NCBI GenBank assembly: GCA_016946835.1
Contig: JACVTC010000269.1
Coordinates: 1-57,500 of the forward strand
Direction of reading: 5' to 3'
DNA: 57,500 nucleotides
DNA from: Neocallimastix lanati (nom. inval.)
Lineage: Eukaryota; Neocallimastigomycota; Neocallimastigomycetes; Neocallimastigales; Neocallimastigaceae
The notes beneath the pieces are model-generated. The model searched no databases. It had not been told where the DNA came from and was given only the letters and a program-made list of their open reading frames with translations. Every line of letters begins with the position of its first letter. Positions within the stretch are counted from its first letter, which is position 1. The position numbers and the translations under genes were made by a program. Shown piece after piece: positions 42,667 through 54,300 of the stretch.

Positions 42667-43628
42667 TGTAATAATTTAATTATAAAATTAATTATAATTA
42701 AATTATTAACTACAACTTAATAATAATTAAATAATAATTATTATTAAATTGAGAGAGCAAAAAAGATAAATATACTTATCTTCTATAGGAAAGAGTTTAT
42801 TATAACTAATTATAATAAACTAATAACACAGAATTGACAAAGGAAAAAGATTATTTTATTTTATTTTATTTTTTAAATTTGTTTTATTAAAACTTGCTTT
42901 ATTAAAATAGAAATATAAAATATTTGTTAATGTTATTACTATATTATAATTGTTATAATAATAACTCTTGATTTCTCAAAGAGAATTCAAGAGCCTTATT
43001 TATACTTTTTTGAAAAATAAGGTTAAATTAAAAAATGTTTTCTAATCTTAACAAATCTCTTATCTAAGAAAAGATTAGAGAGAAAAACCTAGATAAGATT
43101 TTTGATCGATATTCTATCCATATCGATCATCGTATCAATTAGGTAAAACCAATTACTTTTAAGAAGTAATTGGGAAAAACCCTAATTAACCGATTCGTTA
43201 ATCTAATGTAATTGATCGAAAATAAAAGAATAAAATAATAAAAGATATTTCGATCATAAAATTATAAATTTACAAATAAGGAAAATAACATAATGATATT
43301 AATAAACAAAATACAGAATACATTATTAAAATACATATTAGAATACATAATACATTTGTTTACAATTTAATTAAATAAATAAACTAAAACTAATAAATTT
43401 AATAATTAAATGTATAATTAAATAAACTATAATTATTAATAAATGTATAAATAATAATTAATTAAATAAATTTTGTTGTATTAAATTAATGAATATTTAA
43501 TATGGAGTTAAATAAATTATAAATAATATTTAAATGAATAAATATTATATAATTAAATAAAGTTATAATTATAACTTTAACTAAGAAAATATAATTATTT
43601 TATTTAAAAATAATTATAGATTCTTACA
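42667..43628 (-). repeat. Element F 3' LTR
   Basis: 962 bp, plus-strand ends TGTAATAATTT...ATTCTTACA. The minus strand has GTATAAATAAGG, followed about 35 nt later by AAGAGTTATTAT, which is complementary to the PBS. Confidence 0.9.
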
Positions 43629-43639
43629 TTGCTCCTTTT
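43629..43639 (-). promoter_or_regulatory. Element F polypurine tract
   Basis: The minus strand reads AAAAGGAGCAA, directly before the 3' LTR and overlapping the end of pol. Confidence 0.55.
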
Positions 43640-46600
43640 AAGATGATGGCTCTTTCAATTCTTTATTCCGCTCTGTATAAGGCTCCAATTGTGAGATATG
43701 AAATACCGGATGGAGATGAAGTTTTTCTGGTAACTCCAAACGGTAGTTCATTCTTTCCCTCTTTTCGATAATTTTAAAAGGCCCTAAGTATTGTGAGGCA
43801 AGTTTTTTGGCAGGTTCGTTTGTGAAATAGTACCGTTTGAGCCAAACCTTGTCGTTTACTTGAAGATCGGGTCCAATGGAAGTTCGTTTATCATCATATT
43901 TTTTAAAGTCTTCTTTTGCTTTTATTAAATGTTGGCGAAGAGCATCAAAGTGAGAAGACCAGTCCCTGGATAAAATCGAGGTATTGTCTTGGAGGAGTTC
44001 TGGAGGAGAGTCTATAGTGCAATTTGGGTGAAAGCCATAGTTTGCCATGAAAGGAGATTTTCCAATGGATTTATGTATTGAATTATTATAAGCAAATTCA
44101 CAAAGTGGAAGGTAAAGGCACCATTCACTTTGAGCAGTGGAGCAATAGCAACGGAGATATTGTTCAACGACAGAGTTAGTACGTTCGACTTGGCCATTTG
44201 ACTGTTGATGATGGGCAGTAGCTAGACTTGGTTTAGCATGGATTGCAGAGCAGAGGGAAGTCCAAAATTCAGAGGAGAACTGAGAACCATGATCAGATAC
44301 TATGATTTTAGGAAAACCATGGTATCGAAAAACATTATATAGAAGGAGCTTAGCAGTAAGATCGGCAGTTGGGACATCAGAACAAGGCACAAGATGGATC
44401 ATTTTAGTTAAATGATCAGACACAACCATTATACAAGTGCAACCTTACGAAGTTGGCAGGTAGACGATATAGTCGACCCCTATAATTTCCCAGGGTTTTA
44501 TAGGAATGGGAAGCGGCTGTATTTTACCATAGGGTTTATGCCTGCGCGTTTTGCTTCGACAACAGGTATCGCACGATATAACATAATTATAGATATCTTT
44601 TTTCATGTTGGGCCACCAGTAGTACCTTTTTAATTTTTCATAGGTCCTATCTACCCCCTAGTGTCCACTAATTGGTGCGTCATGAAAAGTTTTTAAAATT
44701 CTTGCCTTGAGAGAGGATGGTACTATGATGCGTTTTTGAAAATGTAAAACGCCATCGACGAGGCTAAATAATGAACTTTTAATTTCGTTCGATTTATTAC
44801 GAATTTTTGATAAGACTTCCTTGCAATATTTATCTGCATTTTGTGCTTTAATAAGACTTTGAATATTATCATTTATAGCACAACAAAAAGAATCAGCTTT
44901 AATAACTGAATTAATATTAGATGGAAGTTCAATTTTATAATCAGGCCTTCTGGATAATGCATCAGGTTTACCACCTTTCGCTCCTGGCCTATAAGAAATC
45001 CGAAAATCAAATTTGGAAAGGAATAAGCTCCAACGTATTTGTCTTTGATTTAAGTGTTGGGGCTTCTTAAAGTATAGTAAATTCTTATGATCGGTTATTA
45101 CTTGGACTGGATATTTAGCACCTTCGAGATGATGCCTCCAAACATCGAAAGCTGTAATTATGGCAAGAAGCTCTTTATCATATATTGTATAATTGACTTC
45201 TGCCTTATTTAAAGACCTAGAATGGAAGGCCACTGGATGTAATAAATTATCGGTACTACTAATTTGTGAGAGTACACAACCAACAGCAAAGTCGCTGGCA
45301 TCGGTCTCCACAACAAATTCTTTCTCAGAGTCTGGAAAGATAAGTACCTCACCAGTTGTAAACGATGCTTTTAATTTTATGAAAGCATCTTCAGCTTCCG
45401 AGTTCCAGTTAAAATTATTTTCCTTTTTAAGGAGAGCGCGAAGAGGTTCCATAATTTTAGCAAAGTTCTTAATAAACTTGCGATAAAAATTGCAAAGCCC
45501 AAGGAAACTTTGAAGTTCCTTTAAATTTTTTGGAGTAGGCCATTCCAAGACCGATTTGACCTTGTTTTGGTCCATTGTTAGACCATTAATAGAAACAGTG
45601 AAGCCTAGAAAAGTAGTTTCTGTAACATGAAAGTCACACTTTTCTAATTTTACATATAAGCCATTATCAATAAGTAATTTTAATACAATGCGAACATGAT
45701 TTACATGCTCTGAAATAGTTTTGGAATAGATAATGATGTCGTCAAGATATACTTGAACATAAGAACCGATGACATCATTAAGCACATCTTGAATAAATCT
45801 TTGAAATACCGAAGGGGCATTTCTTAATCCAAAAGGCATTACAAGATATTCGTAATGGCCAATTGGAGTCCTGAAAGCAGTTAAGTATTCATGTCCAGCT
45901 TTAACTCTAACAAGGTTATAAGCCGAACGCAAATCCAACCTAGTAAATATTTTTGAATCTTTAAACGATTCTATTAAATCACTTATTCTCGGAATTGGAT
46001 AGCTATTACGGATTGTAATAGCATTAAGGCGTCGATAATCTACACAGAGCCTTAAAGAACCATCATGTTTTTTCACAAATAAAACAGGTGCACCCGCTGG
46101 TGATTTAGATTTGCGAATGAATTTCTTTTTTAGATTTTCTTTAATATACTCTTTCAAAGTTTTTAATTCAGTGGTAGTTAAAGAGTATATTGGACCAAAG
46201 TATAATTGACCTCCAGGAATGAGATCAATGGAGATATCATATTCTCGATGAGGTGGGAGTTTCTCTGCATTTTTCTTTTCAAATACGATTATTAGATCAT
46301 AATAATATTTTTTAATAATTTCTTCTTTGTTAAGTTGTTCTTTATTGTTGGTTAATCCAGGTATCATTACGGCACAAATGTCTTCATCAAAGAGTTCATC
46401 TTCTGAAATTGATTCAGGAATTATGGTGTCACAATTATTTTCATCATTTGAGTTATTTGGAGTGATCATAGATGCTGTTACTTCTGATTTTTGATTGAAA
46501 AATTTATTCTTCCTTGAGGATGGACAATGTGATCCACAATATCTTCCGATAAAGAATATCTTGCTTGCTTGATAATTAATATACGGATTATGTTTTGACA

Positions 46601-47699
46601 GCTAATCTCTTCCTAAGATTCCATTGATACCATTTAGTTGCAGATTTCCAATACAGAACTCAAATATTTCGCTATGATCCATGATTTTTAACTTCAATGG
46701 TTTTGTTGTTTGCTTAATAGTCATATTTTGACTATTAGGCAATTGGATGTTTATTGGTGTTGAAAGTCCAGAAGTTGGTATTTTGTTTGCGTTGGTGAAG
46801 TTTTTGCATAGAAAACTTCTTGCTGAACCTGAATCGATTAAAAAGTTGGTCCTAACGTTTCTTCCATTTACCTTAATAAAGAATGTTGTTGTCATTGTAG
46901 AATTCCCACTTGGAGAGAGTATGTCGCTTTTGAATTTATTTTTCTTACTTTTATTTCTTTTGAATTGACTTCCTGTTTTATTTAGTTCGTGTCTTCTTTT
47001 ATTGAAGGTTTTATGGTTCTTGTAGTGATTATTGTTGGATTTGTGTCTTATACAGCTTTCTAAGTAGCACTTCTTATCTATTCCAATGATAATGTTTGTG
47101 GCTTCAAACAAGGTCTTAGGCTTTTGTTGTTTATCGTACTCTTCGCGAACCCGATCAAGTAATCCTTTTCCAATAATATCTACTAGCACTTCGTCGGGCC
47201 ATCCTAGTCGTCCTACCAATCTTCGGAATTCAATGGTATAGTCGGCTACGTTTCCAAGCTGATGTTGTTTTAAGTTCCATAATTGATCCATAATTACGTA
47301 TTTCTGCTTTCTTTCGTCACCCGCATCAAAGTTTTCTAATAAAAGTTTCTTGAACTGTTCATATGGAAGTTTTTTAAGAGTTCCATCCGTTAAGAGAGAA
47401 AGACCCCATCTTCTTGTTGTTCCACTAAGTTTGTTGAGGACGAATGCACTTTTTGATTCATCATCTTGGTAAGCGTTTGGATGATTTTTAAAGAATTCTT
47501 CACTTTGGATGATAGCTTCTAAGATATTCGGTTTGTTCTTTTCTTCGTTTTCTTTTAAGAGAACCCCATTTGGAGAGAAGAATGCGGGAATGAAATCAGT
47601 TATTGCAGAAATTAATCTTGAAGTACTGTTTGTTTGGAACTTTTGGTGTGTTGAACTTTCAGCTGGATTAGCCTTAATATTTTCTTCATTGAATTCCAT
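43638..47699 (-). pseudogene. Gag-Pol polyprotein of element F, one frame with three stops
   Basis: 1354 codons in one frame. Gag (from MEFNEENIKANP) has a Ty3-type capsid (WNLKQHQLGNVADYTIEFRRL) but no CCHC knuckle, only a basic Lys/Arg/Asn tract. The protease has LIDSGSA. Stops lie at 46602-46604 (TAG after GILGRD, where Trp is usual), 44658-44660 (TAG within the integrase zinc region after PISGH) and 44445-44447 (TAA before GCTCIMVVSD). RT has MPFGLRNAPSVFQ and YLDD. RNase H has ETDASDFAVG. The integrase has CDTC, GVDY, VSDHGSQF and SNGQVE, then a GPF module (LASQYLGPFKII) typical of chromoviruses. No chromodomain follows LEPYTERN. Confidence 0.9.
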
Positions 47700-48056
47700 A
47701 TTTACCTAAATTATATAAATTATATAAAAATATAAAATTCTAAAGGATAAATAACAAATTTAAGTTTTAATAATAGTTAATGATTAATAAGTATTATCTA
47801 TAATAAAGCTTCTGAATTAATAAAAATTTAATTAAAACTTATTTTATTTTTTTCCTTTCCGTGTTGCTGTTCATTCAGTCTATCAACCGAAGAGCTGCAA
47901 TGTAGGTCTTACGCCTCTGCCTACCAGCGTGGGTCAACAACGTACTTAGAAATTGATAAATTAAAATAAATTTTAAGGAAATATCTATCAAGACTTTCCT
48001 TTATTATAAAATTTTTCTTATAAAAAATTCACTATTATTAATTACTTAAAATATTA

Positions 48057-48091
<35 letters not shown>

Positions 48092-48561
48092 TTTTTTTTT
48101 TTTTTTTTAATTTATTATTATTGTTATTACTAACTAGAATATTATTATTTATTTATTTATTATAACTATTACTAAAACTAATTATATTGTTTATAATTTA
48201 TTTAAATTTATTCAATACTAAAACTAAAATATTTATAAAATTTATTATTATTATTTACTATTTATTAAAATTTTTTTTTTTATTATATTTATTTATTTAT
48301 TTATTAAATTTTATTACTAACTATTATTAATTTTTATTACTAAATATTATTAATTTATTATTACTATAAATTTTATTATTAACATTTATTATTGATTATT
48401 ATTATATTATATAAATTTAATATATTGTAATAATTTACAAAAAAATTTTTTTTTTTTTTTTTTTTTTTTTTACCAATCAATTTTCTATTACTATCTTATC
48501 ACTATTTCTAAATAATTAATTTAAACTAATTTCTATAAATTATAATAGTATTATTAATATA

Positions 48562-48618
<57 letters not shown>

Positions 48619-48657
48619 TACTACACTAATCTAAATTTTATCTAATCTATAATATCG
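47700..48657 (-). other. Untranslated leader of element F
   Basis: About 960 nt, very AT-rich, with T runs at about 48092-48108, 48447-48470 and 48567-48617. One GC-richer block at 47865-47945 may be structured. No gene is seen. Confidence 0.55.
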
Positions 48658-48669
48658 AAGAGTTATTAT
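48658..48669 (-). promoter_or_regulatory. Element F self-priming primer binding site
   Basis: The minus strand reads ATAATAACTCTT immediately after the 5' LTR end. It is the exact complement of AAGAGTTATTAT inside the LTR (48961-48972), whose 5' end lies 35 bp downstream of the minus-strand TATAAA (at 49007). This is where the transcript should start. There is no TGG tRNA-type site. The arrangement matches Tf1/sushi-type self-priming. Confidence 0.7.
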
Positions 48670-50292
48670 TGTAATAATTTAATTATAAAATTAATTATAA
48701 TTAAATTATTAACTACAACTTAATAATAATTAAATAATAATTATTATTAAATTGAGAGAGCAAAAAAGATAAATATACTTATCTTCTATAGGAAAGAGTT
48801 TATTATAACTAATTATAATAAACTAATAACACAGAATTGACAAAGGAAAAAGATTATTTTATTTTATTTTATTTTTTAAATTTGTTTTATTAAAACTTGC
48901 TTTATTAAAATAGAAATATAAAATATTTGTTAATGTTATTACTATATTATAATTGTTATAATAATAACTCTTGATTTCTCAAAGAGAATTCAAGAGCCTT
49001 ATTTATACTTTTTTGAAAAATAAGGTTAAATTAAAAAATGTTTTCTAATCTTAACAAATCTCTTATCTAAGAAAAGATTAGAGAGAAAAACCTAGATAAG
49101 ATTTTTGATCGATATTCTATCCATATCGATCATCGTATCAATTAGGTAAAACCAATTACTTTTAAGAAGTAATTGGGAAAAACCCTAATTAACCGATTCG
49201 TTAATCTAATGTAATTGATCGAAAATAAAAGAATAAAATAATAAAAGATATTTCGATCATAAAATTATAAATTTACAAATAAGGAAAATAACATAATGAT
49301 ATTAATAAACAAAATACAGAATACATTATTAAAATACATATTAGAATACATAATACATTTGTTTACAATTTAATTAAATAAATAAACTAAAACTAATAAA
49401 TTTAATAATTAAATGTATAATTAAATAAACTATAATTATTAATAAATGTATAAATAATAATTAATTAAATAAATTTTGTTGTATTAAATTAATGAATATT
49501 TAATATGGAGTTAAATAAATTATAAATAATATTTAAATGAATAAATATTATATAATTAAATAAAGTTATAATTATAACTTTAACTAAGATGTCAAAGTTT
49601 TTAGATAATTTGGTCTTAACGATTAGGTCAAGATGCCAAATTATAGTAATTAATTAATAATTTAAATTTACTCTTATTTAAAACATATTGTTATTAGTAA
49701 ATTATATAAATAAGTTTTTATTTAATATATAAATTTTATTTAGTCTTAATAATATTTTATTATATTATTATTTTATATAATTATTACTATAATTTAAATT
49801 ACAATAATCCTACAAAGGATTAATCAAAAGATTTAAACATGTATTTATATAAAATAATTAATTATTAAAATATTAATTATTAATATGAATATGTAATAGC
49901 ATTAATAAAAGTTTGATATTGATAATATAAAATAAGATAATAATATAAATATTTAATATAAATAAAATATAAGAATCTAATATAGCTAAATATTATATTT
50001 TATAATTAAAATATAATATGTAGAAATTAATTTAATGACAATCACGTGTTTATATTATTTAATATATATTAATTTCAATATGTTAATAATATTTAGTAAT
50101 TAGTTGGCCTAGACTAATTCCTAAATATTTTAATAAAGTTAATTTAATAATAATTATTATATTATTATTTTTTATTAATATTGAAATTCAAATAACTGAA
50201 TTATCGAAATTGAAATTGAATTGAAATTCAGTTATTATCTTAACATAAGAAAATATAATTATTTTATTTAAAAATAATTATAGATTCTTAGA
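48670..50292 (-). repeat. Element F 5' LTR, split by G2
   Basis: Two parts (48670-49589 and 50246-50292) together match the 3' LTR. The outer end reads CTTAGA instead of CTTACA. The TAAGA of the LTR is duplicated around G2. Confidence 0.88.
49590..50245 (-). mobile_element. Solo LTR G2 nested in LTR F
   Basis: Plus strand TGTCAAAGTTTTTAG...ATCTTAACA, 656 bp, with a perfect 5-bp target duplication TAAGA (49585-49589 and 50246-50250). It is homologous to G1 in inverted orientation and is the youngest event in this part of the window. Confidence 0.9.
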
Positions 50293-50298
50293 CAATGA

Positions 50299-51316
50299 TG
50301 GTAGACTCGGGGTTGACACTTAGATATTTAAAATCAAGCAGGGGGGGACGGGTATTACCCTGCTTTGATTTTAAATAATAAAAAAAAATAATTCTTTATT
50401 AAAAGTTATTTATTTTTTTTTATTAATATAAAATTTTATTATTTAAAGTACACACATTTAATTTTTAAGAAATTGTTACAATATTTATAATTTTTTATAA
50501 ATTTAAAGTATAATTAATTGTTTATAATTTAAGTAATTTTATAGAATTATTGAATTAATTTTATATCAATAATTCATTTTTGTTTTAATTTTTATAAATA
50601 CAATAATATAATATTCAAATATAATTTAATTAAAAATAATTATAAAATAAATATATAGAAAATAGTTTTTACTATTTTCTTTGATATTTTTAAGTTAAAT
50701 AAATTGTTTTTAAAGATTAATATAATAAATTTAATAATCTTTAATTATTTTAAATAATACTTGTAATTATTTTCAAAATAAAATAAAATTTTTATAATAT
50801 TTAATTAATAAATTTGATAATATTTAAATAATAATTTTTATAATAAGTAAAAATTTTTAATAATAATTTTTAATAATAAATTTAATTAATAATCTTAATA
50901 ATTTTATAATAATATTTAATAGTTATAATATATAAATTTTTATAATAATATTTAATAATTTTAATAATTTTATAATATTAATAATTTATAATAATTTTTA
51001 GAATAATATTTAATTAATAATTTTAATAATTTTATAATAATTTTTATAATAATATTTAATTAATAGTTTTAATAATTTAGTATCTTAAAAGTATAATTTT
51101 AATATTTACAATTGTATTTTAATATACATATATTTAATAATATAACAATAAAATAATTAATTAAAATTTATTTACATTATTTACAAGTTAAAATTAATTT
51201 ATATCAAAATAAATTAAATTTTATTATTAAGTTTAAGTTATCAAGAATATAGGAAAGTACAATTTAGTAAAGAATTATTAATAATAAAATAAAGGTTATT
51301 AATTCATTCTTTACCA
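50299..51316 (-). repeat. Element D 3' LTR
   Basis: Minus strand TGGTAAAGAATG...GAGTCTACCA with 5-bp inverted ends TGGTA/TACCA, about 1018 bp. Window bases 1-301 are a second copy of its beginning. It has a strong hairpin near its end (50327-50375). Confidence 0.82.
50327..50375. repeat. 17-bp hairpin near the D LTR end
   Basis: TTTAAAATCAAGCAGGG (50327-50343) pairs with CCCTGCTTTGATTTTAAA (50358-50375) with a single bulged base. The loop contains GGGGACGGG. It would lie at the U5 end of the transcript. Confidence 0.75.
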
Positions 51317-51329
51317 TGATGCCCCCTCT
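51317..51329 (-). promoter_or_regulatory. Element D polypurine tract
   Basis: The minus strand reads AGAGGGGGCATCA directly before the LTR. Confidence 0.65.
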
Positions 51330-51355
51330 AAAACTCAAGCTACATCGAAGCTGAG

Positions 51356-54300
51356 TTACTTGACTATATTCTTCAAATGAACATTCCTATTCATTTGAAT
51401 TCCAGAATTTGGATCAGCCAAGGTAACCGTATTAAATTGTTTTTTTATAACTTTAAGAGGACCAACAAAATAAGGTTCTAGTTTAGTTCTTGAAAAATTT
51501 CTAACTAGAACTAAATCACCTTCCCTAATTCTTTTTCCTTCATTCAAACTATTCTTTTCCTCTCTTCTAGCAGCCCAATACTTATTTGCATTTTTAACAT
51601 TTTCGGCTGCTTCTAAAGTCCATCGGTAATGATTTATAAATTTTTCTAACAACACTTCATCCGATGACTTATTAATATCCTTGGTAGGTCTAGCAGCAAT
51701 ATCAAAAGGCTGCTGATCCTCCCTACCATAAACCAACTCAAAACTTGAATGTTTTGTTACCTTATTTTTGGTAGTTCTAAGAGCCCATAAGGCGGATGGT
51801 AAAACTTCATCCCAATCCTTATTCTTAGAACCCAACAACCTCAATAACTTGCCGATCTCTTTATTACGGTTTTCCGTAAGTCCATTACTTTCAGGATGAT
51901 ATGTGGAAATAAACTTCACATATACATCATAGAGATCTAAAAATATTTTCGTCATGTCCGAGGTGAACTGAACACCATTGTCAGTTGTTATTACCTGTGG
52001 AACACCATGACGAGCAAACACATTAATTAAGAACTTAATCACATCCTGTGATGTTATATTTTCCGTGGGTTCTGCTTCAACCCATTTGGTGAAGTAATCC
52101 ACCACAACCATAATATATTGATTATTATTCTTCGTTTTAATCAAAGGTCCAATAATATCTAAACCCAAATGTATAAAAGGACCTTCTACTTTAGTTGGAA
52201 TATTTTCTGTAGGTTCTGGATATGGTTGTGACCTATTCAACTGACACTTGTCACAACTTTGCACCACTCTTTTAATATCCATCACCATATTATTCCAATA
52301 AAAACTTTTACGAAGCCTTTGATAAGTCTTATAATATCCCTCATGACCTATCTTATGGGCTTCTAAAATAAGTTTTACTCTTTCCGTTTGATCCGTAATT
52401 AATTTACGATAGTCATTACCATCAACAAAATAATCTTCACCATCTATCGTAACAAATTTTTCATTTATAAAGTCTTTAATAGTTTTAGAAAGCAACTCTT
52501 CTTCTTCCTTTGAAGTTAACTTAGTTGCCAATACCACAGAATCATCTCTTTTCTTCATCCTAGATAATGCATCGGCTAACACATTTTTCTTACCCATTTG
52601 ATATTGAATTTCAACACCAAGGGTACTAACAGTTAAGCACCACCTTGCTTGCCTAGCATTATTAGGTTCCTTATTTTTAAAGAAACTGATTAAAGGTTTA
52701 TGATCTGTTATTACTACTGTTTTATTAGGATTTCCTAATATATAAGATTTCAACTTAGTAATACAATAAATTAATGCAGCTCCTTCCAAGTCAGTAATGC
52801 CATAATTTTTCTCGGCTTTACTTAAACTTCTACTTATATAATGAACTGGATGTTCCTTTTTGGTTTCTAAATCTTCTTGGAGTAATACTCCTCCAATACC
52901 TTCATAGGAAGCATCCGTTCTAATTATAAACCTTTGATTAAAACTTGGATATTTTAAAATTGGAGCATTTATTAACTTTTCTTTTAACAGATCAAAACTT
53001 TGTTGATGTTCATTATTCCATTTATATTTAACATTCTTTCTTAATAATTTACATAAAGGAGCAGAGATTTGAGCATATTTATCAATAAAGTTTCTATAAT
53101 ATCCTACTGCTCCAAGAAAAGATCGTAATTCATGAACATCAACAGGTGCTACCCACTCCTTGATAGCCTTAATTTTGCTATCCTGGGGACTTAAACCTTT
53201 CACTGATGCCTTATGACCTAAGACTTCTACTTCAGTCTGCATAAAGGCACATTTTTCAATGTTAATTTTCAATTTGTGTTGGCGAAATACTTCCAACACT
53301 TGCCTAATGTGGCTTATGTGTTCTTTTATACTCTTAGAGTATATTAAAATATCATCTATAAAGTTAAAAACAAACTTTCCTATAAATGGGAAAAGAATCC
53401 TATTCATTTCCCTTTGAAATGTAGCTGGGGCTCCGGTTAAACCAAAAGGCATAACCTTGAATTGGTAGTTACCAAATTTTGTGGTGAAGGTGGTAATTTC
53501 TACACTTTCCTCATCCATCAAAATTTGATGATAACCAGAGTAAAGATCCATTGTTGTAAAAATCTGTGCCCCATCTAAACTATCAAATATCTCATCAATG
53601 TAAGGTAATGAATAAGAATCTTTAACTGTTAAATCATTAACCTTACGATAATCAATACATAATCGCCATTTACCGTTCTTCTTCGGTACTAACACTATTG
53701 GCGATGACCATTCGGAACAAGAAGGTTCAATTAATTTCTTATTAATTAATTTAATTAATTCCTCCTTAAGTATATCCGACTTAAATTTAACTAATCTATA
53801 GCACCTTTGCTTAACTGGTTTCGCACCAGGAATTAAATTAATCTTATGTGGAGGAAGATCAGAAGGTGTTAATTCTTCTGAAGAAGTAGCAACTATTTCT
53901 AAGTTCTCCTCCAGAATTTTAATTATTTCATCTTTATATTTTTCGTTTAAAGTATTTAGGAAAATTTCATGATGAATATATTGCTTTGGGGATAATCCTT
54001 CAATTTTCTTTAAATCATTCTTTTTGGAATCCTCATCCAAAGCCTTAATCATACACAACAACTTTTCTTCATCTTCATAATCATTATTAATAGGTGCAAT
54101 AACGTCAATTACTCCCTCAGGAGTAATTTGACACAAACTATATAAAATGGGGTGGATAAACAAATTATAATCAATTTGGGTTTTTAAGTTAATTAGAATA
54201 CCGTAAAAAGGATCCTCCTTTTCTACTATTCTACAATTAACCATTAATACAAGATTATTAATCTTTACTGGCACCCGAATGATATAACCTTCCGAGTAAT

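Larger units (their letters stand above)
42667..50292 (-). mobile_element. Chromovirus-like Ty3 element F with solo LTR G2 inside
   Basis: 5-bp target duplications CAATG (42662-42666 and 50293-50297) bound it. The minus-strand order is 5' LTR (48670-50292, interrupted by G2), PBS (48658-48669), about 960-nt leader, one gag-pol frame, polypurine tract, 3' LTR (42667-43628). The two LTRs look identical outside G2 apart from the terminal base, so the insertion is recent, yet gag-pol has three stop codons. Confidence 0.9.

Noticed and set aside
44445-46604. Reassigned stop codons in element F
   Set aside because: TAG and TAA occur only three times in 1354 codons, and the intact pol of element A and the Gag ORFs use all three stops normally.
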